The notes beneath the pieces were generated by a model, which saw nothing but the letters and a program-made list of their open reading frames with translations, ran no database searches and had not been told where the DNA came from. A program made the translations under genes and the position numbers. A stretch of 20,794 nucleotides of DNA, taken from Lightella neohaematopini. Its GTDB lineage: Bacteria; Pseudomonadota; Gammaproteobacteria; Enterobacterales; Enterobacteriaceae. Position 1 is the stretch's first letter; every line of letters starts with the position of its first letter. Location: contig JAOBJV010000007.1 in NCBI GenBank assembly GCA_025728385.1, forward strand, positions 1 to 20,794, given 5' to 3'. Below are positions 1 to 9,220 of this stretch, piece after piece.

Positions 1-10
1 GTACTAACAT
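1..10 (-). CDS. mraY: First codons of mraY (phospho-MurNAc-pentapeptide transferase), cut by window edge
   Basis: On the minus strand an ATG at position 10 is followed by codons for Leu and Val before the window ends. MraY of E. coli also begins Met-Leu-Val, and in the conserved dcw cluster mraY directly follows murF, which ends 28 bases upstream. Only three codons are visible, so the call rests mainly on position in the cluster. No Shine-Dalgarno sequence is visible in the AT-only spacer. MraY would be the membrane enzyme that makes lipid I from the product of MurF. Confidence 0.45.
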
Positions 11-37
11 GATAACAATAATAATTAATTAATTTTA

Positions 38-1408
38 TTAACATAATATATTATTAATAAGTATATTTACTATATAATTAGCTAAAGTATTATGTGATCC
101 TTTAACTAATATAGTTATATTGTTATAATATAGTATTAGTTTCTTTGTATATTTAATTAAATTGATTAAATCAAAGAAATGTTTATTATGATTAATATTT
201 TTACCTAAAAAATAACTTAGTTTACCTATTGTTAGAATTTCATTAATTCGAAAATTTTTTATTATTTTACCAATAAAATTATGATATAATATACTTTTGC
301 TTCCTAATTCTAATATATCACTAATGATCATAACTTTATAACCATTAAATTTAGATAAAGTATTAGCAGCTAGTATTGTAGAACTAACATTAGCATTATA
401 ACTATCATCAATTAATAATTTATTTTTACTTAAAATAATAGGATATAATCTACTTCTAATTGGTAATAATTGTGATATGCCCTGAGTTACTGCTGATAAT
501 GGTGCACCAGCTAAAATAGCTAAAGCACTAGCTGCTATAATATTAGAAATATTATATATACCAAACAATGGTATAGTTAGTTTACATTTACCAATTGGTG
601 TATGTAAATAATAATTAATATTATTATTAATGTTAACTATATTAACAATAAAAAAATGTGCTAAATTATTTTTGTATAAAGAAAAATACCAAATTTTCTT
701 ATTATAGAAAAATATTTTCCAATTTGGAATATCGTTACTATCAAGATTAATAACGTAATGACATATTGATTTTTCTAAAAATATCTCACTTTTAGCTTTT
801 GATACTCCATAAATATCTTTAAATCCTTCTAGATGAGCAAAAGAAATATTATTAATTAGTACTATTTCTGGTTTTACTAAACTATTAGTCCACATAATAT
901 CATGAAATTTATTAGCACCTAATTCAATAACAATAAAATCATGTTTTGAAGTTAATTTCAATAAAGTTATTGGTACTCCAATGTCATTATTTTGATTGCC
1001 AAAATTACATAATACATGACCACATTGTTTTAAAATACTAGTAGTAATTTCTTTTACTGATGTTTTACCAGAAGAACCAGTAATAGTTAATGCTTTTACT
1101 GAATATTGTTGTCTAACCCATAAACTTAATTTTCCTAACGCTGTTTTAGTATTAGAAACTATTAATTGAGGAATATTAATTTTACATTCATAACAAACTA
1201 AAATGGCTATTACACCATTATGAACTGCTTCTAATATAAAATTATGAGAATCAAAATTTTTACCTTTTAATGCAATAAATAAACATTTTTTATTTTTTGT
1301 AATTTTTCTTGAGTCAAGACTAATCGTAAGTATTACATCATTATTAATATTATTAATTAATTTAGCATTAATTATTGATGCAATTTTGGATAAAGTAATT
1401 GGTAACAT
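38..1408 (-). CDS. murF: UDP-MurNAc-tripeptide--D-Ala-D-Ala ligase
   Basis: MurF adds D-Ala-D-Ala to UDP-MurNAc-tripeptide in the cytoplasm, the last soluble step of peptidoglycan precursor synthesis. The protein is 456 aa, close to the E. coli length (about 452). Visible motifs are the Mur ligase P-loop GSSGKTSVKE at residues 111-120, the AKSEIF segment near 205-210 (E. coli AKGEIF, site of the carbamylated lysine) and DDSYNAN at 334-340 in the C-terminal domain. The start MLPITLSKIA matches the family N-terminus (MISVTLSQLT in E. coli). The usual His of the central HNxxN motif reads Tyr here (YNISN, about 285-289), a modest oddity. It begins one base after the murE stop codon, so the two genes are surely co-transcribed. 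The reading frame is complete, with no sign of decay. Confidence 0.96.
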   Translation of the reverse strand: MLPITLSKIASIINAKLINNINNDVILTISLDSRKITKNKKCLFIALKGKNFDSHNFILEAVHNGVIAILVCYECKINIPQLIVSNTKTALGKLSLWVRQQYSVKALTITGSSGKTSVKEITTSILKQCGHVLCNFGNQNNDIGVPITLLKLTSKHDFIVIELGANKFHDIMWTNSLVKPEIVLINNISFAHLEGFKDIYGVSKAKSEIFLEKSICHYVINLDSNDIPNWKIFFYNKKIWYFSLYKNNLAHFFIVNIVNINNNINYYLHTPIGKCKLTIPLFGIYNISNIIAASALAILAGAPLSAVTQGISQLLPIRSRLYPIILSKNKLLIDDSYNANVSSTILAANTLSKFNGYKVMIISDILELGSKSILYHNFIGKIIKNFRINEILTIGKLSYFLGKNINHNKHFFDLINLIKYTKKLILYYNNITILVKGSHNTLANYIVNILINNILC

Positions 1409-1409
1409 T

Positions 1410-2912
1410 TTATATTTTTAATAAGTTATTAACTACAAGCTTATCAGAATAATAAAAATAATTATTTTTAATAATTTGATAATTTTCGTGACCTTTGCCA
1501 GCAATAACGATTACATCTTTCTTATTAGCATTATTTATAGCATAATTAATTGCTTGACTACGATCAAAAATAATTTTAGTTGTTTTTTTAATATTCATAC
1601 CAGATTTTATATCATTAATTATTGATAATAATGATTCATTACGTGGATTATCACTAGTAATAATACTTATATCAGCATAATTATTAGCAATATAACCCAT
1701 TATTGCTCTTTTTTGTTTATCTCTTTCACCACCACAACCAAATACACACCATAATTTATTACTACAATAATTTCTACTAATTAATAGTAGTTTTTTAAGT
1801 GCTTCAGGATTATGAGCATAATCAATAATTATTATTGGATAATTTACTAAATTTATAATTTCCATTCTACCAACTATTGGTTTTAAATATTTAGCTGTAT
1901 TTATTAATTCTGACAATGAATAATTTAATGATAATAGAGTAATTAATGCTAATAATACATTTATAACATTAAACTCACCAACTAATTTAGTGGTAATATT
2001 GCCATTACCCCAAAAAGAACAAAATTTAATATTAGTATGACTAATAGTATATAATATACTACTAGCATATAACCAATAATTACCATAATAATCAGATAAT
2101 TTTTTATTTATTGATACTACCGAAACATTAGGTATTTTTCTTGCCCAAATTGCTCCAATAGGATCATCAATATTTATAATGTTATGATGTATATTAAATT
2201 TATTAAATAATTGCCATTTACTAAGAATATACTGTTTCATATTACCATGATAATCTAAATGATCATGGCTAATATTACTAAATATTGCAGCATTAAAATG
2301 TAAAGCATCTATTCTATTTTGTGCAATTCCATGAGAAGAAACTTCTAGTGTTACAAATTTTACTCTATTCAAAACAAAATTTAACAATTGTCTTTGAATG
2401 TCTATTGGTGATATTGTGGTATTATATGCTGGTAAGAGATAATTATTTTTAATTATACCATTACCAATAGTGCTCATAACTGCACTATTTTCTCCTAATA
2501 AATATACCCATTGTGATACTAAATTAGTAATAGTAGTTTTACCATTAGTACCAGTAACACCAACTAATTTAATTTTCTTCGATGGATGATTAAAAAATCT
2601 TCCAGCTAATGCTGATAATCTTAACTTTAAATTTTTAAATAAAATAATTGGAATATTATATTTTAAATTGTCAATATAATTATTATTAAACTCAACAATT
2701 ATCGCTTGTGCTCCGTTCTTGATAGCAATTGTAACATAATTAAAACCATGAGTATTATGACCGCTAATAGCGATAAATAAACTACCATTAATTACTAAAT
2801 CACTATGTAGTGCAATATCAGTAATATTATATTTAGATAAATCATAATTATTATTTAATATAATAATATCTTTAATCCACGGAGAAATTAAACTATATAA
2901 ATTACAATTCAT
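1410..2912 (-). CDS. murE: UDP-MurNAc-L-Ala-D-Glu:meso-diaminopimelate ligase
   Basis: MurE adds meso-diaminopimelate to UDP-MurNAc-L-Ala-D-Glu. The protein is 500 aa (E. coli about 495) and colinear with the family throughout. It shows the ATP-binding motif GVTGTNGKTT at 118-127, the EVSSHG segment near 190-195, the SKW segment with the probable carbamylated Lys at 232, GRMEI near 348-352, DYAHNPEAL near 364, and DNPR at 421-424. DNPR is the known signature for meso-DAP (rather than lysine) recognition, so this cell wall should be DAP-type. That matters for the damaged dapB and thrA in the same window. The start MNCNLYSLISPW aligns with E. coli RNLRDLLAPW. Upstream, the usual partner ftsI is missing and a 101-base spacer separates murE from rsmH. 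Confidence 0.97.
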   Translation of the reverse strand: MNCNLYSLISPWIKDIIILNNNYDLSKYNITDIALHSDLVINGSLFIAISGHNTHGFNYVTIAIKNGAQAIIVEFNNNYIDNLKYNIPIILFKNLKLRLSALAGRFFNHPSKKIKLVGVTGTNGKTTITNLVSQWVYLLGENSAVMSTIGNGIIKNNYLLPAYNTTISPIDIQRQLLNFVLNRVKFVTLEVSSHGIAQNRIDALHFNAAIFSNISHDHLDYHGNMKQYILSKWQLFNKFNIHHNIINIDDPIGAIWARKIPNVSVVSINKKLSDYYGNYWLYASSILYTISHTNIKFCSFWGNGNITTKLVGEFNVINVLLALITLLSLNYSLSELINTAKYLKPIVGRMEIINLVNYPIIIIDYAHNPEALKKLLLISRNYCSNKLWCVFGCGGERDKQKRAIMGYIANNYADISIITSDNPRNESLLSIINDIKSGMNIKKTTKIIFDRSQAINYAINNANKKDVIVIAGKGHENYQIIKNNYFYYSDKLVVNNLLKI

Positions 2913-3013
2913 TTTATAATACTTATAATTTTAAATAAATTTTAGTATAAAATACATAACTACATCTGTACTAAATAATATTTATTTTATATTTTATGTG
3001 TTATTTAATTAAA

Positions 3014-3958
3014 TTAATATATTTTTTGAGCAGTACGTAAAATAGCACTACGTGATCGTCTATTACTACTTATTTCATTTAGTGATGGTTTAATTTTTTT
3101 TAAAAACTTAAATTTTTTATTCTTACTAATTTTTAAGATAGATCGTTGATCTATACTAAATGAATTTATATTACTAATATTAGTAATTGGTGACATAAAA
3201 TTTTTTATTATTCTATCTTCTAACGAATGAAAACTAATAATAGATAAAATACCTTTAAATGATAATATATAAGATATATAATTTAGTAATAATTTAATTT
3301 CTTCTAATTCTTGATTAATAAACATACGAATCGCACGAAAACTTTTAGTTGCTGGATGTTTTTTACTACGTTTATTAATACTTTTATAACTTCTAGTAAT
3401 AATTTTTGATAAATCTATAGTATTTATTATACTGTTATATTTTTTAAATCTACATATATTTTTACTAATATATTTTGCATAATACTCTTCACCTAAATTA
3501 TATAATACTGAATAAATATCATTATACTGAGCATGACTTAACCAATATCCAGCAGTATAACCTACTTTATTATTCATACGCATATCTAATGGCCCATTCT
3601 TCATATAAGAAAAACCTCTATTAGAATCATTTAACTGTATTGATGATATACCTAAATCTAATAATACTCCATCAATATGCCCTAATAAATTTAATTGTCT
3701 TACATATTTTATCATATTAGAAAAATTATCATAAATAATATAACATCTACTATCTAAAATATTGTGAGCAATTTTTATAGCTAATGGATCACGATCCATT
3801 ACTATTAATCTACCATATTTATTTAGTTTAGATAATATTAACTTAGCATGTCCTCCGGAACCAAAGGTAGCATCTATATATATACCATTAGGTTTTATAC
3901 GTAAACTATTAACAGCTTCATGTAATAATACTGTATTATGTTGATAATTATTAATCAT
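3014..3958 (-). CDS. rsmH: 16S rRNA m4C1402 methyltransferase
   Basis: RsmH (MraW) methylates N4 of C1402 in the 16S rRNA decoding centre using S-adenosylmethionine. The protein is 314 aa (E. coli 313). The N-terminus HNTVLLHEAVNSL and the SAM-binding DATFGSGGHAK (about 29-39) are classic for the family, as are GVLLDLGISSIQL, GPLDMRM, the SFRAIRMFINQELEE stretch and ISFHSLEDRIIK. The C-terminal Arg-rich end (NRRSRSAILR) is also typical. It is the first gene of what remains of the dcw cluster here: mraZ is absent upstream, and ftsL and ftsI are absent downstream. It is divergent from lptD, with a 124-base shared upstream region in which I could not fix a promoter with confidence. Confidence 0.96.
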   Translation of the reverse strand: MINNYQHNTVLLHEAVNSLRIKPNGIYIDATFGSGGHAKLILSKLNKYGRLIVMDRDPLAIKIAHNILDSRCYIIYDNFSNMIKYVRQLNLLGHIDGVLLDLGISSIQLNDSNRGFSYMKNGPLDMRMNNKVGYTAGYWLSHAQYNDIYSVLYNLGEEYYAKYISKNICRFKKYNSIINTIDLSKIITRSYKSINKRSKKHPATKSFRAIRMFINQELEEIKLLLNYISYILSFKGILSIISFHSLEDRIIKNFMSPITNISNINSFSIDQRSILKISKNKKFKFLKKIKPSLNEISSNRRSRSAILRTAQKIY

Positions 3959-4082
3959 AATATAATTACATATTCTATAAAAATATTATCGAATTAATAT
4001 AATATTTTATTTTAAAAAGGTTTAGTTTACTCTATTCTACATTAGAAAATTTAATACTAAAATAAATAATTAACTTTATTTT

Positions 4083-6170
4083 ATGAAAAATACTTTATTT
4101 TATATATTAAAAGTATTACTTATAATATATTTTATATTTTCATATACATTATGTACAAAGGCAAAAATTTATAATAATAAATCTATTAATGTTTATTCTG
4201 ATATAATTAATATTTATCACAATAAATTAATAATCTTGTTAGGACATGTATTTTTACAAAAAGATAATAACACAATTTATTCGGATAAAATAATTTTAGA
4301 GTATATAACATTAAAAAATAATGAAAACTTTTTGATAAAAGTAACAGCTACTGGGCATGTTATATTTTTTAATAAAATAAATAAAATTATTGGAAATAAA
4401 ATAGAACTGTATTTTAGTGTTTATAATATCCATATTAATAGTCGCTATAACATAATAAAAATTAAAAAAAATTATAATTTGTATAATACAGTATATAATG
4501 TTGATAGTATATCCGTAATTAATGGAAAATTATATTTATGTTCAATAAATCGTAATAACAATATTATTATTTATGGATCAAAAATAATTTATAATTCTTA
4601 CGATAAGATTATTAAGGTTTGGCATGCTAAATTTAAGTTAAATAGTATACCTATATTTTATAGTCCATATTTATCATTTACTTATAATAATAAACTGTCA
4701 TATTTTGGTATGTTACTACCAAATTTTGGTTATGATAATAAGGGAATAGAGTTAAATATTCCTTATAGATTACTTAGTAATCTTCATTCTTATGAAATAA
4801 TTATTGTTCCCAGTATAAAACAAAATATTTTTAGTTTGAAAAATAAATTTAATTATTTACATAAAAATTACCATGGATCATTAGAACTTTCTTTTATTCC
4901 TAATCAAGAAAAAGTAAATAGTAATTTATGGTTATTATATTGGTTCAATACACTAAAAGAAAATGATTATCAATTAGATATTATCTATAATAAATCTAAT
5001 AATTATGATCTTATGAAATCATTAAATATTAATAATTATTTTAATAGTAAAATAATTAGGAGATATTGTTTATTAGTAAATAATAAAAATATTAATAGTA
5101 ATATTCTATATGAAAAGTTATTAATAAAAAATAATAATTATAATATTAATTCATTCGTTAATTTTTATTACTATAAAGATCTATACAATAAATTAATTGA
5201 TTTTGTTGTACTAGGACAATTTAGTAGATATAATATTAATAATGATATATTAAAATATTTTTGTATTATTCCTAAATTAAATTATTTAATTCCTACTAAA
5301 CTAGGAGTAATAAATTTATTATTTAATTTAAATACTATATATAAGAATAAAAATATTGATCTAAATATTTATAATAAAATTAATAATTTACTTAATAATA
5401 ATTACATACATGTAATACCAGCAATAAATATTAATTGGCACATGATAATGAAGTTATTTATTAATAATCATTATAGACAACTCATTAAACCAACTATAGA
5501 ATATCAATATAATGTATTAAATAATAATTTTAATTTTGATAATTTTTATAAAAAAAATTTTATTTATTATAATAATGTTGACAAAAATAAATTCTCTAAT
5601 CATTACCTTTTTGAGGGATTTAAGACATTTATTTTTAATAATAATATAGAAAAATTATATTTTTCATTAGGTAAAATACATTATATATTATTTAATCATA
5701 ATAAATATAATAAAATAATAAATAATATTTGGTTTAACCAAAATATTACAAATTTTAAGAATAAATTTTTTGTTAATAGTAGTACAGAATTTGTTAAAAG
5801 TATAAATAATATTGTATTTAATAATACAAAGATTAGGTACAAATTCACAAATAAAAAATTTTTAACTATAAATTATTACTATCTAAATTTAAAACGTTTA
5901 AATTTAGATAAATTATTTCCTTTTTTTAAAAATCAAATTGGAATAAATTTTGATTGGATTATTAATAAAAATTGGACTATTAATAGTCAAAATAATTTTG
6001 ATATAAAAAATAATAATATAGATAGTCAATTTTTTAATATAAAGTACGAAAATTGTCATTTTAATTTTACTATTAAATATGAATATAAATTAACATATAA
6101 TAAGATATCTAATAATTTAATTAAAAAAAATAATAATCATTTTTCTTTTAATATTAATATTAGTAATTAA
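4083..6170 (+). CDS. lptD: LPS-assembly outer membrane protein LptD, shortened
   Basis: LptD is the outer-membrane beta-barrel that, with LptE, inserts lipopolysaccharide into the outer leaflet. The product is 695 aa against about 784 in E. coli. An N-terminal hydrophobic stretch (about residues 5-22) fits a signal peptide. It is followed by a periplasmic OstA-like domain and then the barrel. The best-conserved part is near 180-215 (FKLNSIPIFYSPYLSF, then PNFGYDNKG), which parallels E. coli VPIFYSPYLQL and LIPNAKY. Cysteines stand at 24, 153 and 658, matching E. coli Cys31, Cys173 and one of the Cys724/725 pair; the second of that pair is His here. The C-terminus stops about 20 residues earlier than in E. 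coli. The barrel is extremely Asn/Ile/Lys/Tyr-rich. It leads the operon continued by surA, as in E. coli. Divergence is high, but the frame is fully open. Confidence 0.9.
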   Translation: MKNTLFYILKVLLIIYFIFSYTLCTKAKIYNNKSINVYSDIINIYHNKLIILLGHVFLQKDNNTIYSDKIILEYITLKNNENFLIKVTATGHVIFFNKINKIIGNKIELYFSVYNIHINSRYNIIKIKKNYNLYNTVYNVDSISVINGKLYLCSINRNNNIIIYGSKIIYNSYDKIIKVWHAKFKLNSIPIFYSPYLSFTYNNKLSYFGMLLPNFGYDNKGIELNIPYRLLSNLHSYEIIIVPSIKQNIFSLKNKFNYLHKNYHGSLELSFIPNQEKVNSNLWLLYWFNTLKENDYQLDIIYNKSNNYDLMKSLNINNYFNSKIIRRYCLLVNNKNINSNILYEKLLIKNNNYNINSFVNFYYYKDLYNKLIDFVVLGQFSRYNINNDILKYFCIIPKLNYLIPTKLGVINLLFNLNTIYKNKNIDLNIYNKINNLLNNNYIHVIPAININWHMIMKLFINNHYRQLIKPTIEYQYNVLNNNFNFDNFYKKNFIYYNNVDKNKFSNHYLFEGFKTFIFNNNIEKLYFSLGKIHYILFNHNKYNKIINNIWFNQNITNFKNKFFVNSSTEFVKSINNIVFNNTKIRYKFTNKKFLTINYYYLNLKRLNLDKLFPFFKNQIGINFDWIINKNWTINSQNNFDIKNNNIDSQFFNIKYENCHFNFTIKYEYKLTYNKISNNLIKKNNNHFSFNINISN

Positions 6171-6193
6171 TCTATAATAAATTAATAAAAGTT

Positions 6194-7447
6194 ATGTACT
6201 TATTAATTAGTATATTTATAAGTTTAATATTGACTAGTTATATATATTCTGCACCAATTATGTTAGATAGAATAAATACTATTGTAAATAATAATTTAAT
6301 TTTAAATAGTGATATCAATAATGAATTAAAATATGCATTAAAGAATAATAAATATACATTCTATAATAATTACGATTATTATATTCTATACTATAGAATT
6401 ATGTATATGTTAATAATTAATAATATAATTTTTTCTGAAAATATTATTAATAGTAAACAAATAGAAAATATAGTAAAAAAAATTCTTGAGGATAAAAATA
6501 TAAACAATATAAGTTTTTTTACACCAAAAATGAAATTTAATTTTATTAAAAATAAAATTTACCAAATAATATTAAATAGACAAATAAATAACTATATTAT
6601 ACAAAATATAATAATTCCAGTACAAGAAGTTAATATTTTATCAAAACAAATAATAAATAAACACTTTTATAAAACTAAAGTTAAGGTAAGTTATTTTATA
6701 ATTAATTTATTAAAGAATACGCTTAATAATAAAATAAAAATAATAAAAATAATTAATGATTCTATTGATTATAGTAATAACTGTTTAAATTTAAATAAGT
6801 TAAAATATTTAATAAATAAAAGATTAATTAGTATAAAAAAATATAGTAATAATAATTGGCAGTTAATAAATAATATACCATTTTTAATAAAAAAACATAT
6901 AAAGAAGATTTATAAAAATATATTAATTGGTCCAATTTGTATAAAAAAAAGCATATACTTTCTTAAAGTAAATAATATTTACAAACTAAATAAATATACT
7001 ATAAATGATAAAATATATGTTATAAGATATATTATAATTAACCAAAAATATTTTAATAATAATTTATTAATACATAATTTTAATAAAATTAAAAAACATA
7101 TTTTAAATAAAACTATTAATTTTAATGATATTATTAATAAATTAATTTTAGGTAATAATAATTTTTATGATACCGGTATATGGTTTAGCAGTATTAATCG
7201 TATAAATCCAATGATAAAAAAAATAATTTTAAATATGGATATTAATAACATTAGTAATCCTATTAAAATAGGGAATAATTGGTATATTATACAATTATTA
7301 AATATTTATAATACACATAGTAATTATTTAAAAAAATATAGTTATTTAATAATTTTAAAACGTTATTTTTCAGAGGTAATAAAAATTATTATTAATAAAT
7401 GGTATCATCAATCTTATATTAATCCTGATATAAATAAATATGAATAA
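6194..7447 (+). CDS. surA: Periplasmic chaperone SurA, degenerate parvulin domains
   Basis: SurA escorts outer-membrane proteins, LptD among them, through the periplasm. The product is 417 aa (E. coli 428). A signal peptide (about residues 1-19, ending YIYSA before PIMLDRINTIVNNN) aligns with E. coli SFAAPQVVDKVAAVVNNG. The N-terminal chaperone module and the C-terminal helix (RYFSEVIKIIINKW, E. coli KFSEEAASWMQEQ) are recognisable. Both parvulin modules are weak: the HIL-type histidine is Tyr in each (KVSYFIIN near 165-172 and VIRYIIIN near 275-282), and the first module lacks its GGxxGW segment. DTGIW in the second module survives. Loss of prolyl isomerase activity is therefore likely, while chaperone activity, known to be separable, may persist. 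It lies 23 bases after lptD and overlaps pdxA by 8 bases. Confidence 0.9.
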   Translation: MYLLISIFISLILTSYIYSAPIMLDRINTIVNNNLILNSDINNELKYALKNNKYTFYNNYDYYILYYRIMYMLIINNIIFSENIINSKQIENIVKKILEDKNINNISFFTPKMKFNFIKNKIYQIILNRQINNYIIQNIIIPVQEVNILSKQIINKHFYKTKVKVSYFIINLLKNTLNNKIKIIKIINDSIDYSNNCLNLNKLKYLINKRLISIKKYSNNNWQLINNIPFLIKKHIKKIYKNILIGPICIKKSIYFLKVNNIYKLNKYTINDKIYVIRYIIINQKYFNNNLLIHNFNKIKKHILNKTINFNDIINKLILGNNNFYDTGIWFSSINRINPMIKKIILNMDINNISNPIKIGNNWYIIQLLNIYNTHSNYLKKYSYLIILKRYFSEVIKIIINKWYHQSYINPDINKYE

Positions 7448-8438
7448 TTATAATATTATTATTACTACAGGTGAACCTTCAGGAGTTGGAACAGATTTAA
7501 TTGTTCATCTAGCACAATATATATGGCCAGTAAATATTGTTGCTTGTGCTGATCCTAATTTATTAATTAGTAGATCAAAAGAATTATCATTACCATTAAA
7601 AATATATAATTATTCACCCGATATAAAAAGAAAGCATAGATCTACAGGTGAAATTTCAGTATTACCAGTATATACTAAAAATAAGGTAATTACTGGCAAA
7701 CTAGATGTAGATAATAGTAAATATACTATTAATTCATTAAAAGAAGCATGTAATTTTTGTTTATTAAATAATTTTTCAGCTCTTGTTACAGGACCAATAA
7801 ATAAAGCAATTATTAATGATAGTGGAATTAATTTTACTGGTCATACCGAATTTTTATCAAAACTATGTAAAAAACCAGTTTTAATGATGTTTATGTATCA
7901 AAATATACGTATTGCTTTAGCTACAACTCATCTACCATTAAGTTATGTACCAAAATTAATTACTAAAAAATTACTATATAATAGTATTATGATACTATAT
8001 AATTATTTGAAATATGATCATAAAATTTCTAATCCATGTATTTATGTTTGTAGTTTAAATCCGCATGCTGGAGAAAATGGATTTTTAGGAACTGAAGAAG
8101 TTAATATTATTACTCCGTTAATTAATTCTTTAAAAAAGAATAATTATAATATTCATGGACCATTACCAGCGGATACAATTTTTCAAAGTAAATATCTAAA
8201 TCATGCTGATGTTATATTAACTATGTATCATGATCAATTACTTCCATTAATAAAATATTGTTATTTTGATAAAATAGTAAATATTACTTTAGGATTACCT
8301 TTTATTAGAACTTCAGTATGTCATGGTACTGCCTTAGAAATAGCTGGATCTAATAAAGTTAATACAAATAATATAAAAAATGTATTGCATACTACTATTA
8401 GTATAATGAAATTAAAATATAATTGTGAATTACAATAA
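7440..8438 (+). CDS. pdxA: 4-hydroxythreonine-4-phosphate dehydrogenase
   Basis: PdxA oxidises 4-phosphohydroxy-L-threonine in the DXP-dependent route to pyridoxal phosphate (vitamin B6). The product is 332 aa (E. coli 329) and much better conserved than lptD and surA just upstream. Motifs in order are TTGEPSGVGTDL at the N-terminus, LVTGPINKAIIN, FTGHTEFL, and three metal-binding histidines in ATTHLPL (H164), LNPHAGENG (H209) and MYHDQ (H264), plus GLPFIRTSVCHGTALE. The start codon overlaps the surA end by 8 bases, and the gene end overlaps rsmA by 14 bases, so translation is probably coupled. Its strong conservation suggests B6 synthesis is under selection, possibly as a nutrient for a host. 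That last point is inference. Confidence 0.97.
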   Translation: MNNYNIIITTGEPSGVGTDLIVHLAQYIWPVNIVACADPNLLISRSKELSLPLKIYNYSPDIKRKHRSTGEISVLPVYTKNKVITGKLDVDNSKYTINSLKEACNFCLLNNFSALVTGPINKAIINDSGINFTGHTEFLSKLCKKPVLMMFMYQNIRIALATTHLPLSYVPKLITKKLLYNSIMILYNYLKYDHKISNPCIYVCSLNPHAGENGFLGTEEVNIITPLINSLKKNNYNIHGPLPADTIFQSKYLNHADVILTMYHDQLLPLIKYCYFDKIVNITLGLPFIRTSVCHGTALEIAGSNKVNTNNIKNVLHTTISIMKLKYNCELQ

Positions 8439-9216
8439 CTTATATAAAAAAAGTTTTAAAAGAAAATTTAGCCAAGTATTTCTAAAAGATGTTAATGTTA
8501 TAAGAGATATTATTAATTTAATATGTCCAAAAACTAATCAAACAATTGTAGAAATTGGTCCAGGAACTGGAGCTGTAACAAAAAAGTTAGTAAACTTAGT
8601 AAAATATCTATTTTTAATTGAAATAGATATAGATTTAGCTACAAAATTAACAAATAAACTTAGTAATAATAATATTAATATTATATGTCAAAATGTTATT
8701 AATACTAACTTCTTTATATTAAGCAGACAAACTAATCAAAAATTAAGATTATTTGGTAATTTACCATACAACAATTGTATATCTATTATTTTCCACATAT
8801 TAAAGTATATTAGTGTAATCCATGATATGCACTTTATGCTACAAAAAGAATTAGCTAATAGAATTATTGCTACACCACATAGCAAGGAATATGGTAAACT
8901 AAGTATTATTATGCAATATTATTATCATATGATACCATTAATTACTGTATCTCCAAAATCATTCTATCCAATACCAAAAGTTTATTCAACAGTAATTAAA
9001 TTTATACCTCGTACTTATAAAGCAAGTATTAATTTAGATAAACTAATATTAATTCTAAATCTAGCTTTTAATCAAAGACGTAAAAAAATTAGAAATAGTT
9101 TAAAAAAATTATTTTCTGCAAAAGATTTAGTAAAATACAATATTAATCCCTCATTAAGAGCTGATGAAATAACTATTGATCAATATTATTATTTAACAAA
9201 TAAAATTAATATTTAA
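8425..9216 (+). CDS. rsmA: 16S rRNA A1518/A1519 dimethyltransferase, GTG start
   Basis: RsmA (KsgA) dimethylates two adjacent adenines near the 3' end of 16S rRNA during small-subunit maturation. The product is 263 aa (E. coli 273). It shows FKRKFSQVFLKD at the N-terminus (E. coli ARKRFGQNFL), the SAM-binding EIGPGTGAVT at 43-52, the catalytic NLPY at 112-115, and the C-terminal FNQRRKKIRNSL. The start chosen is the GTG inside the last codons of pdxA, because no ATG lies between it and the conserved N-terminal motif. The overlap is 14 bases, which suggests translational coupling. In E. coli apaG follows; here apaH follows after 4 bases. Confidence 0.96.
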   Translation: MNYNNLYKKSFKRKFSQVFLKDVNVIRDIINLICPKTNQTIVEIGPGTGAVTKKLVNLVKYLFLIEIDIDLATKLTNKLSNNNINIICQNVINTNFFILSRQTNQKLRLFGNLPYNNCISIIFHILKYISVIHDMHFMLQKELANRIIATPHSKEYGKLSIIMQYYYHMIPLITVSPKSFYPIPKVYSTVIKFIPRTYKASINLDKLILILNLAFNQRRKKIRNSLKKLFSAKDLVKYNINPSLRADEITIDQYYYLTNKINI

Positions 9217-9220
9217 ATTT

